The position numbers and the translations under genes were made by a program. From an uncultured Rhodospirillaceae bacterium (lineage in GTDB: Bacteria; Pseudomonadota; Alphaproteobacteria; CAAGCB01; CAG-977), in the NCBI GenBank assembly GCA_900553035.1, contig USCC01000094.1, positions 1 through 8,115 on the forward strand: a stretch of DNA of 8,115 bases, given 5' to 3'. Under the pieces are notes generated by a model. That model worked only from the letters and a program-made list of their open reading frames with translations. It had not been told where the DNA came from and made no database searches. Of this stretch, positions 1 to 6,067 are shown piece after piece (position 1 is the stretch's first letter; each line of letters opens with the position of its first letter).

Positions 1-480
1 CCGCCCGAACCGTTGGCGACCTGCCCCGAAGGACAACCACATGTTTCACCCTTCGTACAGTTCGTACACTGACCGCTCACGCACTTCTTCCCAGCCGAAC
101 AGGTCACATTCGCACAGGCATCGGCGTTTTTGCATCCGCCCGAACCGTCCGCCACCTGTCCACTCGGACACGTACACTGCGTCCCCGAAGGACACGGATC
201 ACATTTGGCATTGTACTTGCCCGGGTCAATACACTGACGCCCGGCACCGCAGACAGTGTTGTTCGAGCACACCACTCGAACACATCCGCCCGAACCGTTG
301 GCCAACTGACCGCTGGGGCAGGTGCACTGGGAGTTTGCTGGGCAATTAGAGCAGTACGCCGAGGTTGTCCCGGCATTGGCACACTGCTTTCCCGCGCCAC
401 AGTCTGAATCACTGGAGCAGGACACGGTCGAGCATCCGCCGGACCCGTTTGCTTTCTGGCCCGAAGGACAGTTGCAGGAT
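1..480 (-). repeat. Tandem Cys-rich protein repeats, period about 135-150 bp
   Basis: The segment encoding P-S-G-Q-x-A-[ND]-G-S-G-G-C recurs in frame. On the plus strand its ends (ccgcccgaac or close variants) start at about 1, 136, 286 and 436, giving spacings of 135, 150 and 150 bp. A more diverged copy (C-S-W-P-N-V-S-N-G-S-G-S-C) lies near 634. Between these lie C-G-A-G-[KR]-x-C and C-x2-C-x5-C-x-C patterns in a fixed order, so the unit is a whole module and not just one motif. The copies differ at the DNA level, which indicates older, selected repeats and not a fresh tandem amplification. Confidence 0.8.
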
Positions 481-1026
481 TCGTTGGCGGAACAGTTCAC
501 GCAGGAAGAGCCGGAACATTTCTTGCCTGCCCCGCAGGATGTTGAAGTACAGGAGCAGGAGTAATTGGCCCCGTTTCGGCTACATGAGGGCTGAGATGAG
601 CTACATGGGTTTGGACTGCATGGATCGAAACATGAACCCGAGCCATTGGAAACATTGGGCCATGAACACCCGCAGCTCTCACCGCGCGAACACGAGACGC
701 ATTTTCCGCCGGCACAACGTTGCCCGCTTCGACAGGAAACGCCCGCGCACGGATCAACACACTTGTAATTCCGGCAGACGAGGGAGCCGGGGCAATTTTC
801 GTCCCGGGTACATTCATATCGTATTGGGCCAGAGCCAGGACCACCAATAATTTTCCCGCCCGGCAGTCGGCTGTCGGAAGTGTCCCGTCCGAGTTTGATG
901 GATTTCGCTACGGTAAAAGCAGCGGAATCATTTAAAAGGTGTAAGGGGGAGGGGCGCCTGTTCTATTGCTAAGCTAATATTCGGCAGAAAACAGAGCCCC
1001 GTGAGGAAGATGAGGAATCTGTTCAT
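1..1026 (-). CDS. Secreted cysteine-rich repeat protein, 5' part, frame broken after the signal peptide; runs off left edge
   Basis: Reading the minus strand, ATG at 1026 follows an AAGGAG box and opens a classic signal peptide (MNRFLIFLTGLCFLPNISLA, cleavage expected after residue 20). That frame stops at 930-928 after 32 codons. The frame one base further on is open from a TAG at 965-963 to the left edge. It has no ATG, GTG or TTG before the cysteine region and encodes about 47 cysteines in roughly 270 residues. Removing one base in the tract at 945-954 joins the two into one preprotein. The mature part begins with a Gly/Ser-rich linker, then Cys-rich modules of about 45-50 residues, each ending C-x-C-P-S-G-Q-x-A-[ND]-G-S-G-G-C. 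Such proteins are usually exported and disulfide-bonded. Adhesion or surface display is only a guess. No enzyme motif is visible. The break could be a sequence error, a phase-variable tract, a +1 frameshift site or a pseudogene. The family is not recognised by name. Confidence 0.75.
945..954 (-). other. Homopolymer tract G5-A-G4 at the frame break
   Basis: On the coding (minus) strand this is CCCC-T-CCCCC, 24-27 codons after the start. Before it the frame encodes the signal peptide. After it that frame ends within six codons, while the next frame encodes the Cys-rich mature protein. Loss of one C from the C5 run gives a continuous frame. Runs of this kind are typical sites both of slipped-strand mispairing and of sequencing or assembly indels. 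The sequence alone cannot tell these apart. Confidence 0.6.
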
Positions 1027-1034
1027 CACATAAT

Positions 1035-1040
1035 CTCCTT
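1035..1040 (-). promoter_or_regulatory. Ribosome binding site AAGGAG for the Cys-rich protein
   Basis: AAGGAG sits 8 bases ahead of ATG at 1026, which is near-optimal spacing. It decides the start: another ATG at 1031 is followed directly by TGA. A strong RBS plus a perfect signal peptide argues that the short N-terminal frame is the true beginning of the Cys-rich gene. Confidence 0.75.
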
Positions 1041-1058
1041 TGTGTGATTCAACTTTAC

Positions 1059-1087
1059 ATTATTATGTTAGCGTACGAATATGGCAA
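1059..1087 (-). promoter_or_regulatory. Sigma-70-type promoter for the Cys-rich protein
   Basis: On the minus strand TTGCCA (1087-1082) matches five of six bases of the TTGACA -35 consensus. After exactly 17 bp comes AATAAT (1064-1059), matching five of six bases of TATAAT. Transcription would start near 1052, leaving a leader of about 25 bases that contains the AAGGAG box. Prediction is by consensus only. Confidence 0.6.
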
Positions 1088-1114
1088 AATTATGGCAGAG
1101 TTGTGGCAAAATTG
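1082..1114 (-). promoter_or_regulatory. Three TTGCCA-type boxes at 11-bp period over and upstream of the -35
   Basis: On the plus strand TGGCA begins at 1082, 1093 and 1104. The three 11-mers are tggcaaaatta, tggcagagttg and tggcaaaattg. The spacing is exactly 11 bp, close to one helical turn, so all boxes face the same side of the DNA. The first box is also the -35 hexamer of the predicted promoter. Known precedents for such phased arrays include tandem sites for response regulators and other activators or repressors. The regulator here is unknown. Confidence 0.5.
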
Positions 1115-1226
1115 TGATTTAAGGGGAGGAGGGAATTCAGCAGAGGCCAATCGCATACGTCACGGGCGCCGCAGGAGTGCCCTCCAGCTTTTTTCAAAGC
1201 CTTTTTGCGAACCGGAATTCCTGATT

Positions 1227-2247
1227 TTACAGAGCCTTTTTTATGACTTTCTTCATTAGCGTGGAAAAAGGATAATGCCCGAAATCCTCCGGCCGGACGA
1301 AAAAACCGCCTTCCACGGGGGGAAGGCCGTCCGTCTGTGTCCGCACCAGGGTCAGCGTCAGTGTGAAATGGCTGAAGACGTGCGTCACTTTTTTTCCGGT
1401 GATGTCCCAGCCGCTTTCAAACGGCAGGCTTTCATCGGTGTTCCAGGGCAATTCGGCCAGCCCTGAAAGCAGTCCCTTTTCCGTGCGGCGCCGGATCAGA
1501 ATGCCGCCCTTCCTGTCTTCGATCCAGAAAACGTATCCTTTGCGGACGGCCTTCGGCGGCTTGGCGGTGTTCGGGATTTCGTCCGTCAGATTCCGGCGGC
1601 AGGCAACGCATTCTTTGAACCACGGGCAGGCCAGGCGGCACAGGGGCGAACGCGGCGTGCACACCGTCGCCCCCAGATCCATGATGGCCGAAGCGTAATC
1701 GGCCGGGCGTTCCCGGCTGGTCAGCTCGCGTGCCAGAGCATCAATTTCCCCCGTCAGGGAGGACACAGGATCCTTCCATCCCTTCAGGCGGCATAAAACA
1801 CGGATGACGTTGCCGTCAACGACGGCTTCGGGTTTGTTGTAGCCAAGGGCAGCAATGCTGGCCGACGTATAGGGCCCGATTCCCGGAAGCTTCAGAAGCA
1901 ATTCCCGATCCGCGGGGAAACGGCCGCCGTACTGCTCGGCGACGGTTTTGGCGCATTCGTGCAGTTTCCGGGCGCGTGTGTAGTATCCAAGCCCCTGCCA
2001 CAGAAGGAGCACATCATCCACAGGCGCGGCGGCCAGAGCGGAGATATCGGGAAAGCGGGTCATGAAGCGTTCAAAATAGGAGCGCACGGTTTTGACGGTT
2101 GTCTGCTGAAGCATAATTTCGGAAACCCAGACCCGATACGGATCGGGATGCGCGCCGCCTTTGACCCGCCACCCTCTTTTTATGTTTTTTTAATATCCTA
2201 CGTCCGTTTTTTTCATACCAATCCAGCAGTTTTTCGGTTAAAGTCAT
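1227..2247 (-). CDS. mutY: Adenine DNA glycosylase MutY, reading frame broken near the N-terminus
   Basis: MutY removes adenine mispaired with 8-oxoguanine in base excision repair. The chosen start at 2247 has GAGG 5 bases upstream and gives MTLTEKLLDWYEKNGRRIL, a normal MutY N-terminus. Homology resumes one frame over with WRVKGGAHPDPYRVWVSEIM running into MLQQTTVKTV (ATG at 2114). In that frame follow the helix-hairpin-helix (LPGIGPYTSA), the catalytic Asp in VDGNV (codon 1817-1815), four cluster cysteines and a C-terminal NUDIX-like domain with HVFSHFTL. The catalytic Glu of SEIM (codon 2120-2118) lies just before ATG 2114, so starting there would give an inactive protein. The switch must lie at about 2170-2191, where AT-rich sequence replaces the usual L-P-W-R join. 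The cysteine pattern is C-x6-C-x3-C-x5-C, where the family norm has x2 in the middle. The gene is divergent from the DUF805 gene across 81 bp. Family assignment is firm; activity is doubtful. Confidence 0.9.
2177..2191 (-). other. A-rich tract at the mutY frame break
   Basis: The coding strand carries A7 (2191-2185), CAT, then A5 (2181-2177), directly after the codons for R-R-I-L and before W-R. Dropping one A from either run makes mutY continuous, reading R-I-L-K-[N/K]-[I/H]-K-R-G-W-R. Even then about five extra residues replace the single Pro expected between Leu and Trp. A slip in the other A7 run (2213-2207) would instead hit a stop quickly, so it does not explain the break. Confidence 0.55.
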
Positions 2248-2328
2248 AGCCGCCTCTTTTGTTTCCCCGTTCTCATAAGTGGGGGAGATCAGCGGCAAAA
2301 TCAATACTTAATTTCAAGGAGACGGCAT

Positions 2329-2967
2329 ATGGACGGGACGGTTCTGGAACTTGATCTGAAAAATGATGCGGGGCTGATTCGGGGAACGGACGGCAGGCGT
2401 TATGCTTTTAAAACAACGGAATGCCGCAACGGAATTCCGCTGCCCGGGAATAAAGTCGATTTTGAGCCGAACGACGGTGAGGCGGCGGAGCTGTACGTGA
2501 CAGGGACTCCGATGAGCGTCCGGGCGGATTGGCTGTTCTGGTTCCTGTTTTCGTTCCGCGGCCGCATTTCGCGCGACCAGTTTTTCATGTTTCTGACAGG
2601 GGGGCTTGCCGTGACGTCTTTGTTCGCTCTGGCGGCGACCTGGTCGTCCTACGGGGGATATCTGTTCCCGGCGGGATTTATTCTGATGCTTTATATAAAA
2701 TCGTGCGTTGTCGTCAAACGCTTTCATGACAGCGGCGCGGGCGGCGGATGGCTGTTGTTTACGTTGATTCTGGGGCTTTTCCTGACATTGGTTCATGCCC
2801 GGGTCATTATACTGCCGTTTTTCGGAGGCTATGCGGTTCCGGCTCTGCTGTCCTTTTTCGGCGTGCTGGTTCTGTTCTGTCTTTACCTGTGTTTCACCCG
2901 GGGCAACGTCGGCGAAAACCGGTACGGCGTAAAGCCTTATACCTGCCGCACTCTGCGCACGAAATAA
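2329..2967 (+). CDS. DUF805 inner-membrane protein with N-terminal OB/cold-shock-like domain
   Basis: A 212-residue protein; ATG at 2329 follows AAGGAG (2316-2321) by 7 bases. Residues 1-57 are soluble and resemble a small beta-barrel domain: G-T-V-L-E near the start, a G-L-I-R-G-x-D-G-R-R-Y-x-F stretch, then L-P-G-N-K-V-D-F, as in cold-shock-like folds. Residues 68-200 are hydrophobic, with about four membrane segments (roughly 86-104, 110-128, 141-158 and 170-192). DUF805 hallmarks are F-S-F-x-G-R-I-S-R (74-82), K-R-F-H-D-S-G (130-136) and a C-terminal G-x-N-R-Y-G motif. DUF805 has no settled function. The N-terminal domain might bind nucleic acid or another ligand, but this is inference. 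The gene stands between divergent mutY and pepN, 85 bp before pepN, with no clear terminator between. Confidence 0.85.
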   Translation: MDGTVLELDLKNDAGLIRGTDGRRYAFKTTECRNGIPLPGNKVDFEPNDGEAAELYVTGTPMSVRADWLFWFLFSFRGRISRDQFFMFLTGGLAVTSLFALAATWSSYGGYLFPAGFILMLYIKSCVVVKRFHDSGAGGGWLLFTLILGLFLTLVHARVIILPFFGGYAVPALLSFFGVLVLFCLYLCFTRGNVGENRYGVKPYTCRTLRTK

Positions 2968-2980
2968 AGCGGTTTTTTTC

Positions 2981-3009
2981 TTGATTTGGACAAAAATGCC
3001 AAGTAATAT
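2981..3009 (+). promoter_or_regulatory. Possible sigma-70 promoter for pepN
   Basis: TTGATT (2981-2986) and TAATAT (3004-3009) are separated by 17 bp, each matching four of six consensus bases. They lie between the DUF805 stop and the pepN start, giving a predicted leader of about 37 bases. The match is moderate; pepN could also be read through from the upstream gene. Confidence 0.35.
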
Positions 3010-3052
3010 GGACACCAATTAGACGGAATTTTATCTGACCCGGAGGAAAGCC

Positions 3053-5941
3053 ATGTTGGAAGAAAAAACGGAAAATACGCCGAAAATCAAATACTTAAAG
3101 GATTATAAAAAGCCGGATTACAAAATTGAATCGGTTAATCTGGTTTTTGATCTGGATGAGGAAAATACGCAGGTTGCCTCAACACTGAAAGTGAAAAGCG
3201 ACTATGACGCCTCGACCGGCGAAGTCCATCCGTTGCATCTGGACGGCGACGAGCTGACCCTGACGGGAATCGCGATTGACGGGCGTCCGCTGAAGCCCGA
3301 AGAATATGTCGTTGACGACAAAGGGCTGACCGTTCTGAATCCTCCGGCGGAATTTGAGCTGTCCATCGGAACGGAAATCCATCCGAAGGCGAATACCAAG
3401 CTGGAAGGTCTGTACGTTTCCAACGGTGTTTTCTGTACCCAGTGCGAACCCGAAGGTTTCCGCCGCATCACCTATTATCCCGATCATCCGGACGTCATGT
3501 CCGTCTTTACGACGACGATTCGTGCGGACAAGGATAAAATGCCCTGCATGCTGTCCAACGGCAACCCGATCCGCGAGGAAAAACTGGACGACGGGCGCAC
3601 GGCCGTAACATGGAACGACCCGTTCCCGAAACCTTCGTATCTGTTCGCTCTGGTGTCCGGCGATCTGGCCTCTATTCACGATAAATACACGACAATGTCG
3701 GGACGTGAAGTATCGCTGGGAATTTATGCCGAACGCGGGCAGGAGAAAAAGCTGGATTACGCCATGGATTCCCTGAAGCGTTCCATGGCGTGGGATGAAA
3801 AGGCTTTCGGACGTGAATACGATCTGGATCTGTTCAACATCGTTGCCGTGTCTGACTTCAATCAGGGCGCGATGGAAAACAAGGGGCTGAATATTTTCAA
3901 CAGCAAGTACGTCCTGGCGGATGCACGCACGGCGACGGACGCCGATTACGCCGGTATCGAAGGCGTCGTCGGCCACGAATATTTCCATAACTGGTCGGGG
4001 GATCGCGTGACGGCTCGTGACTGGTTCAATCTGAGCCTCAAGGAAGGGCTGACCGTCTACCGCGATCAGGAATTTTCGCGCGACCAGCGTTCCCGTTCCG
4101 TGAACCGGATTGGGGATGTCGGAACCCTGCGCGCGGCTCAGTTCGCCGAAGACGCCGGCCCTCTGGCGCATCCGGTTCGTCCGGAATCCTATGTGGAAAT
4201 CAACAATTTCTACACCTCGACGATTTATAACAAGGGGGCGGAAGTCATCCGTATGTATGAAAAGCTTCTGGGAAAGGAAAAGTTCCGCGAAGCCAATGAC
4301 CTGTACTTTGACCGCCACGACGGTCAGGCGGTGACAATCGACGATTATGCAAAATGCATGGAAGAAGTCGGCGGCATGGATCTGACCCAGTTCAAACGCT
4401 GGTATTCACAGGCGGGAACTCCGTCCGTTCATGCCGAAGGCGTCTATGATGAAACGGCAAAGACCTATACTCTGAAACTGCGTCAGGAAACAAAACCGAC
4501 GCCGGGTCAGGACGTCAAGCTTCCCTTTGTCATCCCGATGGAGATGGGGCTTCTGGGAAAGGACGGCAAAGATATGCCGCTTCAGCTTGAAGGCGAGAAG
4601 GAAGCAAAGGGCACGTCCCGCGTCATGGTTCTGGATCAGCCCGAAGCGACCTTTACATTTGTCAATGTCCCCGAAAAGCCTGTCCTGTCCGCCAACCGCG
4701 ACTTTACGGCGCCAATCAATTTCCATATGGATTATACGGACGCCGAACGTGCGCACCTGATGGCGCATGATTCCGATCTGTTCAACCGCTGGGACGCGGC
4801 ACAGCAGTACGGTGTCGACCAGATGCTGAAAATGGTAAAGGATATTCAGGCCGGGAAGGAACCCAAAGTGGACGATGCCTATATCGACGCTCTGGGATCG
4901 TATCTGAAGGATCCGTCGCTGGACAAGGCGTTCGCGGCCGAAGCCCTGCGCCTGCCGAGTGAAAGCTATCTGGCGGACAAGATGGACGTCGTTGACGTTG
5001 ATGCCATCCACACGGCGCACAAAATTGTCACAAAGGAATTCGCCACGCGTTTTGAAGGCGACCTGAAGCAGACGTATGACCGCCTGAACGTCGAAAAAGC
5101 CTATGTTCCCGATGCGGCAAACGCGGGGGAACGAGCCATGAAGAGCATGGCTTTGTCCTATCTGGCCGCTTTGGAAAAGCCGGAAACGGACAGAATTGTC
5201 GAGGCCCAGTATTATGCGGCCGACAACATGACGGATCGCATGGCCGCGATGAACGTTGTTTCCAACGGGAACAATCCGGCGCGCGAAGGCATCCTGAACG
5301 ATTTCTATGAACAGTTCAAGGACGAATCGCTGGTAATGGACAAGTGGCTGACGACACAGGCAAAGGCGGATCGACCCGATGCGCTTGAGACCGTCAAGGG
5401 GTTGCTGGAACATCCGGCATTTGTCATCACGAACCCGAACAAGGTTCGCGCCGTCATGCGCGGGTTCTCTTCCAACGCTCCGGCGTTGCACGCAAAGGAC
5501 GGTTCGGGATATGAATTCGTGTCGGACATGACCGTCAAGCTTGATGGAATTAACCCGATGGTGGCCGCCGATACGGTGAAGCCGCTGACCCGCTGGAAAA
5601 AGTTTGATCCGGAACGTCAGGAAATGATGAAGGCGGCTTTGGAAAAGGTTCTGGCAAAGCCGGGGCTGTCCAAAAACGTTTACGAGCTGGTGTCCAAGTC
5701 TTTGGGCGATGCCGAGGTGAAAAAGGTCAGGTGCATGGAAAACAAGGCAAAGACCCAGAAACAGGCAAAAGCCGAAGCCTTTCTGAAAGGCGAGCCCCTG
5801 AAGGTGTTCGTTTCCGGCGGAAAGGGCAAGGATTCTCCGGCGCACAAGGCTCTGCTGAAGGACAGAAACGTCAAGGTCGTTCCGGCGCAGAATTCCCTGT
5901 TGCCCGTCCTTGTGACCAAGAACGCTCTGGATCGGCGCTAG
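3053..5941 (+). CDS. pepN: Aminopeptidase N, M1 zinc metallopeptidase, with extra C-terminal tail
   Basis: PepN removes N-terminal residues from peptides in the cytoplasm, with broad specificity, in the last steps of protein turnover. The start is set by GGAGG (3042-3046) 6 bases before ATG. Residues follow E. coli PepN closely, at an offset of +11 through the active site: G-A-M-E-N at 272-276, zinc motif H-E-Y-F-H at 308-312, third zinc ligand Glu331 in S-L-K-E-G-L-T-V, and catalytic Tyr392 in T-I-Y-N-K-G. The N-terminal beta domain ends near 205, the thermolysin-like domain near 455, and a small beta domain near 560. A helical domain then runs to about 884, including M-D-K-W and the D-G-S-G-Y-x-F block. 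E. coli PepN has 870 residues and this one has 962. Residues 885-962 are a Lys-rich tail with no counterpart I recognise. No signal peptide is present. A strong terminator follows the stop. Confidence 0.97.
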   Translation: MLEEKTENTPKIKYLKDYKKPDYKIESVNLVFDLDEENTQVASTLKVKSDYDASTGEVHPLHLDGDELTLTGIAIDGRPLKPEEYVVDDKGLTVLNPPAEFELSIGTEIHPKANTKLEGLYVSNGVFCTQCEPEGFRRITYYPDHPDVMSVFTTTIRADKDKMPCMLSNGNPIREEKLDDGRTAVTWNDPFPKPSYLFALVSGDLASIHDKYTTMSGREVSLGIYAERGQEKKLDYAMDSLKRSMAWDEKAFGREYDLDLFNIVAVSDFNQGAMENKGLNIFNSKYVLADARTATDADYAGIEGVVGHEYFHNWSGDRVTARDWFNLSLKEGLTVYRDQEFSRDQRSRSVNRIGDVGTLRAAQFAEDAGPLAHPVRPESYVEINNFYTSTIYNKGAEVIRMYEKLLGKEKFREANDLYFDRHDGQAVTIDDYAKCMEEVGGMDLTQFKRWYSQAGTPSVHAEGVYDETAKTYTLKLRQETKPTPGQDVKLPFVIPMEMGLLGKDGKDMPLQLEGEKEAKGTSRVMVLDQPEATFTFVNVPEKPVLSANRDFTAPINFHMDYTDAERAHLMAHDSDLFNRWDAAQQYGVDQMLKMVKDIQAGKEPKVDDAYIDALGSYLKDPSLDKAFAAEALRLPSESYLADKMDVVDVDAIHTAHKIVTKEFATRFEGDLKQTYDRLNVEKAYVPDAANAGERAMKSMALSYLAALEKPETDRIVEAQYYAADNMTDRMAAMNVVSNGNNPAREGILNDFYEQFKDESLVMDKWLTTQAKADRPDALETVKGLLEHPAFVITNPNKVRAVMRGFSSNAPALHAKDGSGYEFVSDMTVKLDGINPMVAADTVKPLTRWKKFDPERQEMMKAALEKVLAKPGLSKNVYELVSKSLGDAEVKKVRCMENKAKTQKQAKAEAFLKGEPLKVFVSGGKGKDSPAHKALLKDRNVKVVPAQNSLLPVLVTKNALDRR

Positions 5942-5954
5942 GCTTCCGACTTTT

Positions 5955-5989
5955 AAAAAAAACCGCCGCCCGGAAGACGGCGGTTTTTT
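5955..5989 (+). terminator. Rho-independent terminator after pepN
   Basis: CCGCCG (5963-5968) pairs with CGGCGG (5978-5983) around a 9-base loop, followed by T6 (5984-5989). The run of eight A upstream pairs with the T run, lengthening the stem to about 12 bp and making it potentially bidirectional. It begins 14 bases after the pepN stop and separates pepN from the next gene. Confidence 0.9.
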
Positions 5990-6052
5990 ATTTATTTTCT
6001 AGCCGAGCCCCGGCCTTTCTTGGTATATATAAAAGGGTAGGAGACCGTTTGT

Positions 6053-6059
6053 AAAAGGA
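6053..6059 (+). promoter_or_regulatory. Ribosome binding site deciding the start at 6068
   Basis: AAAAGGA ends 8 bases before ATG at 6068. The alternative in-frame ATG at 6059 overlaps this box, and its nearest other purine box (TAGGAG, 6038-6043) is 15 bases away. Position 6068 also gives a cleaner signal peptide. An AT-rich patch at 6024-6034 (TATATATAAAA) could be a -10 region, but I see no convincing -35. Confidence 0.55.
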
Positions 6060-6067
6060 TGCCGTAC

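Noticed and set aside
1..480. CRISPR-like regular repeats
   Set aside because: Spacing of 135-150 bp, in-frame coding and imperfect repeats fit protein modules, not CRISPR repeat-spacer units.
41..850. Plus-strand open frames over the Cys-rich gene
   Set aside because: They are rich in Arg, Ser and His as expected from reading Cys codons in reverse, and they lack RBS and domains. The minus strand shows a clear repeat protein.
1190..1210. Small hairpin GCTTT-TTTC-AAAGC followed by CTTTTT on the plus strand, near the mutY end
   Set aside because: The stem is only 5 bp and points the wrong way for mutY, with no plus-strand gene upstream; too weak to call a terminator.
1044..1259. Plus-strand 71-codon frame in the gap between the Cys-rich gene and mutY
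   Set aside because: It overlaps the predicted promoter and box array and has no RBS; its repeated residues come from the 11-bp DNA repeats.
1227..2114. MutY starting at the internal ATG 2114
   Set aside because: This would omit the N-terminal helix, the W-R motif and the catalytic Glu, all of which are encoded just upstream; no RBS fits that ATG.
3179..4318. Long antisense open frame of 379 codons within pepN
   Set aside because: It lies opposite the conserved PepN catalytic region. No RBS or recognisable domain is seen, and codon structure fits the plus strand; it is a shadow.
4406..5845. Antisense open frame of 479 codons within pepN
   Set aside because: Composition follows from reverse-reading PepN codons (many Arg, His, Phe and Gln). 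No motifs or start signals are present.
6059..6067. Upstream ATG at 6059 as start of the exported protein
   Set aside because: It overlaps the best RBS and adds M-P-Y before an otherwise standard signal peptide; 6068 is better placed.
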